The notes beneath the pieces are model-generated. The model made no database searches, was not told the DNA's origin, and was given only the letters and a program-made list of their open reading frames with translations. 64,000 nucleotides of DNA from assembly GCA_963576765.1 (NCBI GenBank), contig OY755203.1, positions 13,619,190-13,683,189 on the forward strand, given 5' to 3'. The stretch comes from Draba incana (Eukaryota; Streptophyta; Magnoliopsida; Brassicales; Brassicaceae). The translations under genes were made by a program, and so were the position numbers. Below are positions 24,499 through 35,444 of the stretch, in pieces (positions within the stretch are counted from its first letter, which is position 1; each line of letters opens with the position of its first letter).

Positions 24499-24915
24499 TG
24501 TAGGGGTCAAATCTCCCCTAGAAGAATCGATAAACCAAACAGCTTAACACGTGTTAAAGCGGTTCAGCGGTCGAACCCAGAAAACGCAGGCCCGTCAAAG
24601 GCCCATCACTGTTCATTCCAGCGCTGTTCGATCCTTCTAGACCGGCCCGACTCAGAGCGACCGGAACTGCTCAGGTCACCTCGACTGGAACTGTTCATAC
24701 CGCCCAATTTTACCTATATATAGACATGTACCCCTTCACTTGTTGAGGTTCTGAAATTTCTTGTAAAAACACTGTTTACAGCTCTGATCTTGATGAATAA
24801 GAACCCTAATTCATAATCTAATTCTATCTTCCTCTAAGTGTTTGAAAACCCTAAAGAAGCTCTATTTCAAACGAATCTTCACAAATTCGATTGTGTGACT
24901 AATCCAGCACGCACA
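24499..24915 (+). repeat. 3' LTR of the Tat element
   Basis: 417 bp from TGTAGGGG to CGCACA, the same length as the 5' LTR. It is followed by the target duplicate GTGGC and then by element Y sequence continuing the gag-like reading on the minus strand. Confidence 0.92.
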
Positions 24916-24920
24916 GTGGC

Positions 24921-26330
24921 TTGAATCGTTTGTCTTCCTCTCTCTTTTCCTGACTTCCCATGTGGTTCAAGACTCCTCTAAAACCTGCATTTGGCTCTTT
25001 TGACAAAGACAAGTGATTCATATCTGTGTGAATATAGACTAAAGAATCGTTTAAATTTGAAACATCTTGTCTTAACTTAGAGAAAGTTCTAACCATAACA
25101 AACTCTGCCTTAGTTTTAATTAATGGAAAATTGTTGCTAAACAAAGATATTCTCAAAGAAGGTTGAAATTCACAAAATTCTTCAAATGATAAACAATTTC
25201 GCTTAAAGAACTTTTCAGGTGTTAGTGTTTCAAAAGTTGGAATCATTTTATCAAAAACAGAATTTGAAACACGAAGTTTTTTCACATTTTCCAACCAAAA
25301 CGTTTTTCATCTTGAGCAGAAACCATCACAAGTAAATTAGGCTCTGTTTTAACCAAATCAACTTCCTTACAGTGCTTTTTTGTGTAGACACAAGGAAATG
25401 GCTCAAGGATTGGTTCATGGACAAGGTTGGTCGGATGCTCCAAGTTATCAATCAATGGCGAACTCCTTGATGTTTCTTCAAGTAGTTTTTCATCAAGAAC
25501 AAGTGAAAAGGAATCAATACTACTCGGTTGCACCGGTTTGAAAAAGGTTAGTTTTTCACAAGCTTGATTACTTTCAAGCCCAAAATCAGATTTCTCAGAA
25601 GGAAAATCACACTTATCCATCAAAGATTTAGAAGGAAGAGCACACTTAGCTTTTACGGATTTGCTATAAGAATTGAGAAGCTCAAGTAGCTCGTTCTCTA
25701 GTTGCTCTTTCGTTGTGGAGCTGCTTTTAACGTTTTCTTTCTCCTTCATGGACTTTTGATGGACTGGTGAAGGCTGGTTTGGTTCATTTAGTATTAAACC
25801 GTTGGGTGCATAATTCTTCCTCAATAATTCTTTAAGCTTTCTCCACGAGGTGATAGTACGCTCCTTGTTGTACCACCGTTTATCAACTTCTTGACACCAC
25901 CATTTATAAGCATCTCCTTTGAGCTGGTCAATTGCACAAGACATCATTTTGTCCTTGTCGATGCACTTGTAGTAAAACCATTCTTCCATGCTTCTTTCCC
26001 ATTCCAGATAATTTCTTTTTCCTGAAAATTCATGGAGATAAAGTCTATTAGCACGTTGAATATCAGAATACAAAGAAACTTTAGATTCGAGAGCGTGAGA
26101 GATTTAATTTATGTGGGCTGCTCCGAGTTGATTTGAGTGTGGGGTCAGGAAGCTTTGGAGTAAGCTCTTGATGCTGATTCGGAATAAGTTTCGGAATGAC
26201 TCAATTTAGTTGTAAAGCACCCAGTTTTTCATCGAGCATTGTCGCCATGATAGTCGTAAATGAATCCAACAACTTTTTATTTTTCCTCGCACTAGAAGCG
26301 GATGATTCTTCCTCCAAACTCGCCATGGTA
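24921..26330 (-). pseudogene. Gag-like protein of element Y (interrupted)
   Basis: On the minus strand a gag-like protein starts near 26326 (MASLEEESS), has an in-frame stop near 26200, then a conserved gag segment (FSGKRNYLEWERSMEEWF, DQLKGDAYKWW) at ~25880-26040. It continues with a frame change near 25290 to EEDKRFKP at the Tat insertion point. Beyond the Tat element the same reading resumes at 12198-11960 (REEDNRFKPPD, DKHQDVNSIML). The W...W gag pattern is shared with plant Gypsy-type gags. No protease, RT or integrase follows. Confidence 0.75.
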
Positions 26331-26631
26331 CCTGAAAATTCAAGAAGAACTAACAAGTAAAATGATCTTTTGAAATTCTAAACAAATATAAAACTAGAAG
26401 ATGAACATCCAGATCTGACACAATGATTAGATCGGTCAAAATAAATTATGAAAACACGTTCCAAAATTCCCAAATTATTTTTATAATTAAGTACACTCTT
26501 TCTAGGTTCCGAAACAGTTGAATTCACAATTTTTGAACAACCTAGTGATTTATGAAAATGTTTGTAAGACAGATCCGAAATCTGGAAAATCTAGAAATGA
26601 GTTTTAGAAAGATAAAACCTTGTTCAAAGTA

Positions 26632-26645
26632 GCTCTGATACCACT
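26632..26645 (-). promoter_or_regulatory. Primer-binding site of element Y (tRNA-iMet type)
   Basis: On the minus strand AGTGGTATCAGAGC follows the LTR end CTATCA, matching the initiator-Met type primer-binding site and proving that Y is in minus orientation. Confidence 0.85.
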
Positions 26646-27590
26646 TGATAGACTCCTCGTGAGGATCTATGCCCGAAGATCTCTTTGAACGGTTTTAAGG
26701 ATGCAGAATGATGATGATGGATGAATTCCGAAAGAGAAGATGAACGGTTTGAATGTGAAGGATAAAGAGATAAATGGATCGATGCGTACTTCCGAGAGAT
26801 TTGAACGATCTCTAAGACTACAAAGCTTGCCCTTTGTGAAGGATAAAGATCCAAACACGATGAACAAGAGGGGGATTGATGTGAAACTTCCAAGGGATGT
26901 GAAGAGATCCTTAGACTTTCGGCTCTTGAGTGAAATGGGATGAAGATCCAAATTTCGGGTTCAAGAGGATGATCAAACGAGTTTAAGAAAAGACTTATGA
27001 TTTAAAATGTTTGATGATTGAAATGAGAAGTGGCAAGCCACTTATATAGGAAAAGAGAAGTGTACATGCACACTCTCTTGAAAAAAACAACATAATTAAA
27101 GGTTTGACTAATAAATGAAAAATGCATGCAAAACACATAGGAAATGATGAATTTTGACTCCAAGATCTCATAAAAACGTGATGGGCCTTTGATGGGCTTC
27201 CAAAAAGTCCAAAAATTAGCCTAAGTATGATAATGAAGAAATGGTGAAGTATGTGGGCTTGCCTCATTAAAAACCTACTTCGGAAAACCAATTGGGACAA
27301 AACCGAAGGTAAGGAAAAAGAGTACGAGTCCACATACCTCTCATTATCATCCTTCCTTGGCTCGGATCACAACCAATGCGGTTTGATGAGCAACTAAAGG
27401 AAGTTTGCCGTTTAGTCTCAACACAAGCATAGAGACAGCTTGGTTGAGTTGTCTTGTACGTGGCCTCGTCATCGGTCCACTCGGGATTTCTAATGCCTTA
27501 GCGTCTTCAAGAACCTCAATGTCTCCAAGTTGCTCCTCGGCTACAAGCGGTTCCGTGACTCCATGTTCTAAGCTGGACAGGGTTCTATCA
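26646..27590 (-). repeat. 5' LTR of element Y (right side, 945 bp)
   Basis: It spans TGATAGACTCC to GGTTCTATCA. It is nearly identical to 10597-11541, for example in the TATATAAG box. It is followed by target duplicate CACAC (27591-27595) and the rest of LTR X. Confidence 0.88.
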
Positions 27591-27784
27591 CACACAGTAC
27601 TGAAAATGACCTCCCAGTAGGTCACCCATCGTGAAACTACTCCAGCTCAAGCACGCTTAACTCTGGAGTTCTCTCAAGACCTGTAACCGAAAAGATAAGT
27701 GCACTTTGGTGATATAGGTAGCCAAATCAATTCTTTAAAGCCTCTCCGCATATACCACATATGCCCTGAAACCGGGGTGTCACA

Positions 27785-29055
27785 AGCATTCTCAAGGCAA
27801 TGAATGTTCCAAACTATTTATGGGGTGAAGCTGTTCGTCATGCTACTTATTTGATCAATAAAATTCCCACTAGAGCTCTAAAGAATCAAACTCCATACGA
27901 ATGCCTAAGAGAAAGAAAGTCAAACATTGAACATATTAGAGTTTTTGGTTGTTTAGCTCATGCAAAGATTGATTCTATTCATCTTAAGAAGCTAGATGAT
28001 CGATCTCAAACTCAATTCATTTAGGAATAGAACCAGGTTCTAAGGCTTAAAGGCTCTATAATCCAACAACAAAGAAAGTCATTGTAAGTCGAGATGTGGT
28101 TTTCAATGAGAAGGCTAGTTGGAATTGGAAGGGAGCAGACAAAGATGAGCAAGGTAAACCTGGTATGTTTCGTTTAATGTGGGGAGAAGTCACTGATGAT
28201 GGACAAGGAGCCTTCATAATCAACAACACACAAGAGGAGAGTGCCTCTGTTTCGGAAATAGAGCATACCGTGAATGATGATGGTGACATACAAGTAGTAG
28301 AAGTTTCAGTTACTCACACTCCTGCTCAACCACCACCTAGATGATCAACACGTGAAACTCATCTACCAAGCTATCTTGAATACTATGTTCTACTGGCAGA
28401 CCTGGAGTGTGAGATACTTTTCTTATCTCTCAATGATGAGCCATTGAACTATCAAGAAGCAAAGGAATCCATTGAATGGACAAACGCATGTATTGAAGAA
28501 ATTGATTCAATATATAAGAATAAGACTTGGTTTCTTATTGATAAGCTGGCTGGAGTGAAGGTGATTGGTCTTAAATGGGGTTTTAAGACAAAGAGAAACG
28601 CAGATGAATCAATCAACAAGTACAAAGCGAGACTATTTGCAAAAGGTTATCTGCAACAATCTGGAATAGACTTTGATGAAGTCTTTGCCCTTGTAGCTCG
28701 TATTGAGACTATTAGATTGTTGATTGGTTTAACAGCTTCTGAAGGATGGGAAATTTATCATCTAGACGTCAAAACTGCGTTCTTACATGGTGAGTTAACT
28801 GAAGATGTGTATGTCTCTCAACCAGAAGGATTTGAAAAGAAGGGAGAAGAACATAAGGTTTTCAAACTTACAAAGGCCTTATACGGTTTACGGCAAGCAC
28901 CATGAGCCTGGAACACTAAACTTGATCAGATTCTGAAGAGTAAGAAGTTTAAAAAGTGTTCAAAAGAAAGTTCAGTATATCGCAAGGAAGAATGAGCTAA
29001 GTTACTCATTGTGGCTATGTATGTGGATGATCTCTTTGTTAGTGGAAATTTGATG
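27785..29055 (+). pseudogene. Copia A integrase remainder and reverse transcriptase (truncated)
   Basis: Integrase resumes directly after the X target duplicate (AMNVPNYLWGEAVRHATYLIN, VFGCLAH). A spacer follows, then RT from ~28444: NKTWFLIDK, LKWGFKTKRNADES, the KTAFLHGELTEDVY motif, LTKALYGLRQAP and finally YVDDLFVSGN at ~29020-29050. Stops near 28024, 28344, 28905 and 28996 inactivate it. Sequence changes abruptly after the YVDD box. Confidence 0.85.
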
Positions 29056-29310
29056 TCAGAGGTTTTAATCCCAAAATAATTCTGCAAGTGTACAGACAAT
29101 CGCAGTAGTATAAAGGGTATCGAATCCACAAAGACCAAGGCTACACTATGAAATTATGGATTTTAAATTAAAGCTAAGATAAAATATGGGTTTTGGTTGT
29201 AACGAAGCAATGAAAACATCAATTAAACGATGTGAAATTGAATAAGGAAAGACACTAGATCAAGGTTATTCTCTGGTTCCCGTGAGAATCAAGGTTATTC
29301 TCTGGTTATC
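29056..29310. other. Fragment of Athila-like LTR sequence
   Basis: The words GGTATCGAATCCACAAAGACC and ACACTATGAAATTATGG resemble the end of Athila-type LTRs, as in element Z (GGTATCGAAATC). A short direct repeat with ATCAAGGTTATTCTCTGG (29262 and 29287) follows. Neither termini nor coding sequence are present. Confidence 0.4.
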
Positions 29311-29339
29311 GTAATCGGACCCTCTGAACCAAGAATCAA

Positions 29340-30831
29340 AATCTAAAATAATGTGCACTTCCTAATTCTCTATCAAAACACCTCATTTTTGTTATGCTCT
29401 TGGCCTCACAACTCTTTCTTCGGAGTGTTTTATCGCTGAACCTTACCAATGCGTATCTGCACCACAAATGTCTTGTTAGCGAAGGGAAATATCAGCCTGG
29501 AAGGAAGTTCGAAAAAAACCTCAACTATGCCATTGAATTTGTCTCTGCCACGTTCAGAGACCAAGTTGACTTCTCTTATGGTAACGCTCCATATCAGGTC
29601 AAAATTATATTTCAATGCCGCGGCGATTCTTACAGTTTCAAGTGCCGCTCCTGCGGTTGCTGGGGTAATGTTACTAAAACATTATTAATTTACCATCAAA
29701 TAGTTACATTTAAAAATTATGCATCGCGTTGTGCTATCAGCAGGTCCGGTTCTTGGGCTGTGGGAGGTGTGCTTTTGTATAAGGCTCATTTGTTTTTCGA
29801 AAAAATTATGACCAAATATTTTCAAAATACGGCCCGAAATTTTGTTTTTCATGTAGAAAAAGGCATCTTTTGTAATTTTTGGTATATAAAAGATTTAAAA
29901 ATGAAATTTTGCTCTGGATACAATAGTATATTATCTGATAAACTTTTATAAACATGTTAAATATTAGTTTTGAAGAAAATTAATATTTTCCCTATACATA
30001 CATAATAGAAAACAGAAGTTAAACAGAGATTGCTATATTTACTCTCATGATAACACCTCATCAGTTTTTAAACCTGTCTTAACCACAATTTTTCTCAAAT
30101 GTTTATTATGTTGCTCTTCTATGAGAGTAATATTAGTTTCTGAGAGTAATTAAAATATTGGTTTTGAAAACGTGTATCCCAAAAGAAGTGTGTATTTCTC
30201 AAAACGTTTCACGATGTTTTTATTAAATTCTTGTTTATTAATAAAATTGTAAAACATTTATATACCTGCACTTTCCTTTAATCATTGAAAAAACTAAACA
30301 TTAACTGTAAGAAAACCAGAACATATCACTTTGCCTTGAAAAATTATATCAAGATTGAAAATGGAATTTCTCATAAAGCATATATGGATATGACAGCTTC
30401 GGAGGAGATGTCAGAGAAACAAAGCGGCAAAAATATGGTACGACCAATGTTTTCTTCATATTTCACAGACATATGTGGCCTATGAGCAGATTGATTACGA
30501 AAATACATTCTCAATGCAAAATCCAAACAACGTGAGTGGGGATACAAAGTCATTCAATATTAAAACAATGGATTTTCTCCATAAGCTGATGCATATAGCC
30601 CTTATACCTGACGGTGTCAATTTAGTATATTACGCGGCCGGAGAGGAGAGAATCGGCGCACATAAACTGTATGCAATGGTGCAGTGTCTCAACAGCGTGG
30701 ATTGTAAGCTTTGTTTAAATTCAGTTATCAAGGAGCTTTTCAAATGTTGCGGCGGTAAACAAGGAGCAAGAGTATATTTGGGTATGAGCTGTAATCTTAG
30801 GTTTGAGCTTTACCCTTTTCTTAGTAAATGA
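29340..30831 (+). pseudogene. DUF26 cysteine-rich secreted protein, copy 2 (broken)
   Basis: This is a paralogue of 2310-3676, with homology starting ~40 bases upstream of the start codon. A one-base gain after ATGTGCACT puts a stop at codon 5; a downstream in-frame ATG at 29394 could still give a short signal peptide (MLLASQLFLRS). An 11-bp deletion immediately after the first C-X8-C-X2-C motif shifts the frame before the splice donor. The second-domain block (30475-30828) is open, with VQCLNSVDCKLC and the same ELYPFLSK end. The SEEMSEKQSGKN block between the domains is shared with copy 1. The combination makes a functional product unlikely. Confidence 0.75.
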
Positions 30832-31277
30832 TGACTGTTTGATGATGATGTAAAGCACATTCTCTTGACAACTTTCAGATTTTTTTACATTCCAGTTCTA
30901 CCTTTGGTCCTTTTACTTCTTCTATTTTTTTGGGTTTGGATGTCTACTTTGGTTTCCATTTTTTGATTTGTTTTGGTCATATGACTTATTTTAGTCAACT
31001 CGAAAACTTTGTCATATTTCTCCCCCTTTCATTGATTAATAATAAAGAGAATATAGCTTTTCCTCCTCTCTTTTTAATACATTTTTTGTTGGTGATCGAT
31101 ATACAATGTCACTTATAGTAACATTTACTGCAGATTGATTTACTCCAGTCTCCAATCCCCAATCTCCAACCACCAATACATATGAGTAACATTTAGCTCC
31201 TTTGTCTTATTGTGAAGACTTGGTCATCAAGTATTTTATCCTCACAACATGGTTAAATCGTTTTGGTCTTATTGCAG

Positions 31278-31591
31278 CCTAGAGCAGTGTATGTATCTCA
31301 AAGTCTGCATTTTCGATCACCAGTTTACATAAGCGATGAAATTCTCGGAGTTGTTCAAGCCACAGCTTTAAGAGAAACCAAGGATAAGTACATGTAAGTT
31401 AACTTAAACACACCAATATAAAAAAGAGTTTGTAGTTATGTTATTCTCCAACTCGATCTCCATTTCACTTTTGAAGTGTCAAATTCTCAACCAAATGCAT
31501 CAAGAATCAGAGTGAAGTTGTTGTTGTTGATGGTGAAGCGACTGCAATCTTACCAAACCACGAGATGCTACAACGAAGTCCTTCGGAATGA
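31278..31591 (+). pseudogene. HTD2: Mitochondrial hydroxyacyl-thioester dehydratase-like, last two exons only
   Basis: Exon 31278-31393 follows a TTGCAG acceptor and encodes AVYVSQSLHFRSPVYISD and a HotDog/MaoC-type continuation. Intron 31394-31476 is GT-AG (GTAAGT, TTGAAG). Exon 31477-31591 encodes VKFSTKC, VDGEATAILPN and ends SPSE-stop. This matches, from memory, the C-terminal half of plant mitochondrial (3R)-hydroxyacyl-ACP dehydratase. The catalytic N-terminal HotDog half is absent from the 450 bases upstream, so it is a 3' fragment. In Arabidopsis I recall this gene beside the LecRK-I.7 to I.11 cluster, which fits the intact kinase here. Confidence 0.65.
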
Positions 31592-32416
31592 CAAGAATTG
31601 ATTCCACATCTGAAAGTTTGTATGATTTTTGTCGCAGTTCCAAATTTGACATCTTTCTGACCATTCCATAGATGGAGTTTCCTAAAACGTTTAGGCTTCC
31701 TTTCTATTTGTTACTCAAAACTTAACTATTAATTTTGTTTTACTCAAACTTTCATTAAAAAATTGTTACTCAAATTTTTTTTTTCTATTAAATTATTAAA
31801 TCAAATTTTATTAATGAAAATGATATTCTTTTTCGAAAATGTAAAACAGAAAATCTTATTCTGCGAATTTTAAAATTGAAATTTAAAACAATTATAATAT
31901 CTTCTTCCTTCTTTTTGTTGGTCAACAACACAATATCCTCTCTTTTTTTGGTCAACCAATCATCGAAATATCTGTTAAATTTACATAGTCTACTTAATTT
32001 TTACATTTATAAACCAAAACAAAACAAACTTAATTCTCAAACAACTTAATTTTACTTGTACTAAATCATGCATCAATTAATAAGTACTATAATCTTGCAT
32101 TTATAGTTACTTTTACTTAAAAATCATGCATTAGTTTATGATTCACAAAAACTTGATGAAACATTCCAAACAAAAAAACGTTAGGTTTGTAAATATTTTT
32201 TTTTTTGGGTCGTGTAAATTTTTTAAAAACATATTTGCTATTAACCAAAACTTAAGTTAATAATTTAAACAAAAAAATCTAAAGAAATGAAAAAGTCTTA
32301 TAAAATCTTAACTTCCAACCTTTTACCTCTAACAAGCAAAATATTTTCTTAATCCTTTTAACTTCAAACGATAATCATTCTTGCTCAACGTGAGAAGAAA
32401 AAACTTCAACAAAAAT
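31592..32416. other. AT-rich intergenic region
   Basis: Long runs of T and A (for example near 31770 and 32195) without coding potential or transposon ends. The last ~150 bases would carry the promoter of the following membrane-protein gene. Confidence 0.5.
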
Positions 32417-32905
32417 ATGGAAAATAAAGGTTTTGCCTTCCGATCAATCCTCTTCCATTCTCTTTGGACCACACTCACCGGAATACTCTTCTTCACTCTC
32501 GCAACCATGAAACGCCACAACTTTGGTTACATCAAATTTTTTTCGGTATCCGGAACATTACTCGCAACCTTACCTTGGTTAATCCAATTTCTGGTCACTT
32601 TGGTTGTAATATTATTGCATAAGTTCAAAGGTTACAATCTCATGTGGATTGTTCAAGCACAAAAATCCAAAGAGAATCATCACACAAATGTGGTCAATAT
32701 TCCTTCTTCATCATCTCCTCTTTCGTCTAGCCAGGTTTTAAAGAAAGGCGAAAAGGATGAAATCGAGATTCGGATTGTGATTGGTGTTGATGCTCCAAGA
32801 AGTCCAAAAGATGGGTCTTCAGCAACCCCTTTAGGGAATATTAAGGAGATTGAAGGAAGAAATAACACCAAACTTCTCACAAATCGATCACAAATTGTTG
32901 CTTAA
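32417..32905 (+). CDS. Small two-helix membrane protein, unknown function (162 aa)
   Basis: The chosen start MENKGFAF at 32417 has an A at -3 (AAAAATATGG); an upstream in-frame ATG at 32381 would add 12 basic residues. Two hydrophobic helices lie at about residues 10-30 (SLWTTLTGILFFTLATM) and 44-68 (SGTLLATLPWLIQFLVTL), separated by a short basic loop. A hydrophilic tail follows with a serine run and an acidic/basic stretch (KKGEKDEIEIRIVIG). It is single-exon with no internal stop. I do not recognise a named family; a plant-specific membrane protein near the LecRK-I cluster is plausible. Confidence 0.6.
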   Translation: MENKGFAFRSILFHSLWTTLTGILFFTLATMKRHNFGYIKFFSVSGTLLATLPWLIQFLVTLVVILLHKFKGYNLMWIVQAQKSKENHHTNVVNIPSSSSPLSSSQVLKKGEKDEIEIRIVIGVDAPRSPKDGSSATPLGNIKEIEGRNNTKLLTNRSQIVA

Positions 32906-33868
32906 ACAATGACTTTGGTTCTTTGTTCTGTTTTTTGTTCTTTCATTTCTGCTTGTTTGAAAAATATGATCCAAAACTTGTTATTCTTACAAGTTTTTTT
33001 AAATTTCCATTTGTAAGTTTCATTAGTAATGAATTTGATTACTATTTTATGATCTTATATATTGTTTCAAATATTCATATTCAAATCTCTTCAACAAATG
33101 GGCTAAAACCAATGTACAACACATAACTATTGTTTCTGTTGAAGATTTGAGGTTAAAACCATACAATACCAAACACTCTCGGAATTGGAGTGCAGAATGT
33201 TCTTCTTGTGGAATAATGACCCGACCTTCCTTCCCAGTGGACTTTTGCAACTGACCAACACTTCAGAGCAGAAAATGGGTCATGCTTTTTTCAAGCAGCC
33301 CTTTGAGTTCAATTCATCCGGATTATTCACCTTCTCAACGCATTTCGTGTGTGCCATGGTGCGTAAACCGGGAATTACAGGCGGAAATGGGATGGCTTTC
33401 TTCTTATCTCCTACCATGGATCTTTCAAACGCAGACGCAACTCAGTATTTGGGTCTTTTCAACACCACAACCAATAGATCTCCCTTATCTCATATCTTTG
33501 CTATTGAGCTTGATACTGTTCAAAGTGCAGAATTTGATGACATCGATAACAATTATGTTGGTAACGACGTAAACAGCCTGACCTCTGTCGAATCTGCTCC
33601 AGCTTTTTACTTTTCTGACAAAGAAGGTCGGAATAAAAGCATAAGTCTCTTGAGTGGAGATTCCATCCAGGTCTGGATAGACTACGATGGAACCGTACTA
33701 AATGTTTCACTGGCGCCTCTTGGAGCAAGAGTCTTTTGTCACGATCTATCGATCTTTCAGAGATTATCCAGGAAAGAATGTTTATTGGATTCTCTGCAGC
33801 AACAGGGCAATTGGCTAATAACCATTACATACTCGGTTGTAGTTTCAGCAGAAGCAAGGCATCATTAG

Positions 33869-35444
33869 TAGGAGTGGGCAAAATATCCGTAACCGAAAAA
33901 CCGAACCGAACCCGACCGAAATTACCCGAACCGAATCCGAACCGATTTTTTAAAATATCCGAACGGATCTTCTATACTTAAAACCGAAAACCCGAAACCG
34001 AACCCGAACCGAACCGATAACCGAACGAGTACCCGAAATATACAAAACATAAACAAACCTAAATATATTTAGAGTTAAGGTCGAGTGTGTTCATATAGTT
34101 TATGTAATTTTTATAATTTTTTCTTTGTTTTTTTTATCAATTCGGATATTGTATATACATTTCTGTAAAAATAACCAATTTATGTTATTATTTGTAATAT
34201 TACAATATTTTTTGTTATTTTGTTTAGAGTATTTTTGGATAATTCGAATACCAAATAATTAAATTGAACCATATGAAAAAGAAATAGAGGTAATTATAAA
34301 CTTTTGGAGTAGTTTTTAAATATTTTTGACAATTTTTTAGTATTATGGATAATTCGAACCCGACCCGAACCTAACCGAAACCGAACCGAACCCGACCCGA
34401 AGTTTTCTAATACCCGAATGGGTATTATATCTCTAAACCGAAATACCCGAAAATCTGAAATACCCGATCCGAACCCGAACGGGTACCCGAATGCCCACCG
34501 GGTACCCGAATGCCCATCATTAACCATCGCAACCGTACGTACCCCAACATCTACTTCCGGTGTAGGTTCCCCTACGCTATCAGGAAAATAAGGTTCATTG
34601 CTACTAGTACTACCATATTCATAATTCCTTTCTCAATGTAAAAACCAAACCTTATATCCCGGCCTAAAACCATATCTATATAAGTGATTCCAAACATTAT
34701 GAACGGCAACACTAATTCTATTACAGCAATTAGAACAAGGACATTTGATATCCTGACCTTTTTTGGCTGCTTCTAGATTACTGGGTAAATTCATGAACTC
34801 ACATATTCATTGAGCGTATTCGTTCCTTAATAAGTCCGAGCCCACATCCGTCATTGGCTCGTCCATCCATGCCCGAAAATATGAACTCATCTTTGGAATT
34901 TCGTTTGTTTAAAGAAATTATGATACGATGGAATGACGAATTCGGCTACCTTATATAAAACATATTCCCGTCGGAGTTCCGTCGGATATCCGTCAATACC
35001 CCCGACATCACACCCCACAATTTCCCATCGGCCACCGGAGACGATTTGGCAACCACACAATCTTTGCCGACATCGATTACCGTAGGAATTCCGACGGAAT
35101 TCCGTCAGTAATTTCGACGGCATATGGCCGTCGGGAAATAGTTCATACACGGCGGTCACTGAAAACTTTGCCGACATCGGAAAATCCGATTTCCGTCGGT
35201 AATACGCCGGAATACCGTCGGAATTTAACGACGGCGTATAACCGTCGGTATTCCGTCGGGTTTTACAGACGGTAGTCTTACGGAATACGGACGGAGTGGG
35301 TTGCCGTCGGAATGCCATCAGACAAATATGACGGCTTGCCGACGGGATCGTTTTGGTCGGCCAACCGTCGGTTTTATCCGATGGTTTTCCGACGAAAAAT
35401 AATGTTCCGTCGGAAAACACACTGTTTTCTTGTAGTGACCCCTA
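33869..35444. mobile_element. hAT-like element carrying a CACTA fragment
   Basis: The left end TAGGAGTGGGCA begins at 33869 and the right end ACCCCTA stops at 35444. Flanks are ATCATTAG (33861-33868) and ATCATTAC (35445-35452), a 7-of-8 target duplication. The hAT part (33869 to ~34515) is dominated by ACCGAACCCGA and its complement, with AT-rich DNA between, and has no transposase. The right terminal repeat is interrupted: TGCCC is separated from ACCCCTA by the CACTA fragment. Confidence 0.75.
34515..35437 (-). mobile_element. Truncated CACTA (En/Spm-like) element
   Basis: On the minus strand it starts CACTACAAGAAAACAG at 35437, the CACTA family terminus. About 450 bases of subterminal CCGTCGG/TCCGTCGG words follow, then a coding start at 34890 (MSSYFRAWMDE). 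That frame encodes a transposase-associated domain (CPCSNCCNR, HLYRYGFRPGY and a terminal WFLH) with two stops. The other end is missing; homology stops around 34515. A 177-codon frame at 34887-35420 only translates the subterminal repeats. Confidence 0.8.

Larger units (their letters stand above)
12204..24915 (+). mobile_element. Tat-lineage Ty3/Gypsy retrotransposon, complete 12.7 kb
   Basis: Two 417-bp LTRs (12204-12620 and 24499-24915) differ by only about four bases by eye. The 5-bp target duplication GTGGC lies at 12199-12203 and 24916-24920. The order is LTR, primer-binding site, gag-protease-RT-RNase H-archaeal-type RNase H-integrase, tandem repeats, an antisense gene, a polypurine tract and LTR. 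A second RNase H domain plus a long 3' accessory region is characteristic of the Tat lineage (Ogre/Retand/Grande-like). The element sits in the internal region of element Y. GC content is much higher than in the surroundings. Four stops in gag-pol make it non-autonomous. Confidence 0.93.
11681..27590 (-). mobile_element. Gag-only LTR retrotransposon Y, second copy with truncated LTR
   Basis: On the minus strand the order is: LTR 26646-27590, primer-binding site just left of it (AGTGGTATCAGAGC), gag-like frames, a polypurine tract (GAAGAGGGAGGGA near 11952-11965), then a partial LTR 11681-11951. The LTR ends are TGATAG and CTATCA. The internal region is only ~2 kb once the Tat element (12204-24915) is removed and encodes a gag-like protein without reverse transcriptase or integrase, so Y is non-autonomous. 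The partial LTR also lacks a 29-bp piece present in the complete ones. Confidence 0.8.
10432..27784 (-). mobile_element. Solo LTR X (first copy), split by element Y
   Basis: The left piece 10432-10596 starts TGTAACGC and the right piece 27596-27784 ends GTGTCACA; together they make a ~354-bp LTR with no internal region. The flanks are AGCAT at 10427-10431 and AGCAT at 27785-27789, an exact 5-bp target duplication inside the integrase of copia A. A second copy at 52,439 has a polypurine tract that fixes the family's orientation as minus. Element Y entered at CACAC (10592-10596 and 27591-27595). Confidence 0.8.
8189..29055 (+). mobile_element. Copia-type retrotransposon A, truncated and interrupted
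   Basis: An old Ty1/copia element forms the outer shell of the first nest. The putative 5' LTR (8189-8479) starts TGTTGG and is followed by a TGGTATCAGAGCC primer-binding site at 8487, complementary to initiator-Met tRNA. Gag, protease and integrase run to 10,426, where solo LTR X and its passengers interrupt it. Integrase resumes at 27,785 and reverse transcriptase follows, breaking off just after the YVDD box near 29,050. RNase H and the 3' LTR are missing, so no target duplication can be checked. Multiple stops show that it is dead. Confidence 0.8.

Noticed and set aside
34887..35420. 177-codon minus-strand frame as a gene
   Set aside because: It only translates the CCGTCGG subterminal repeats of the CACTA fragment, in which stop codons are rare by composition.
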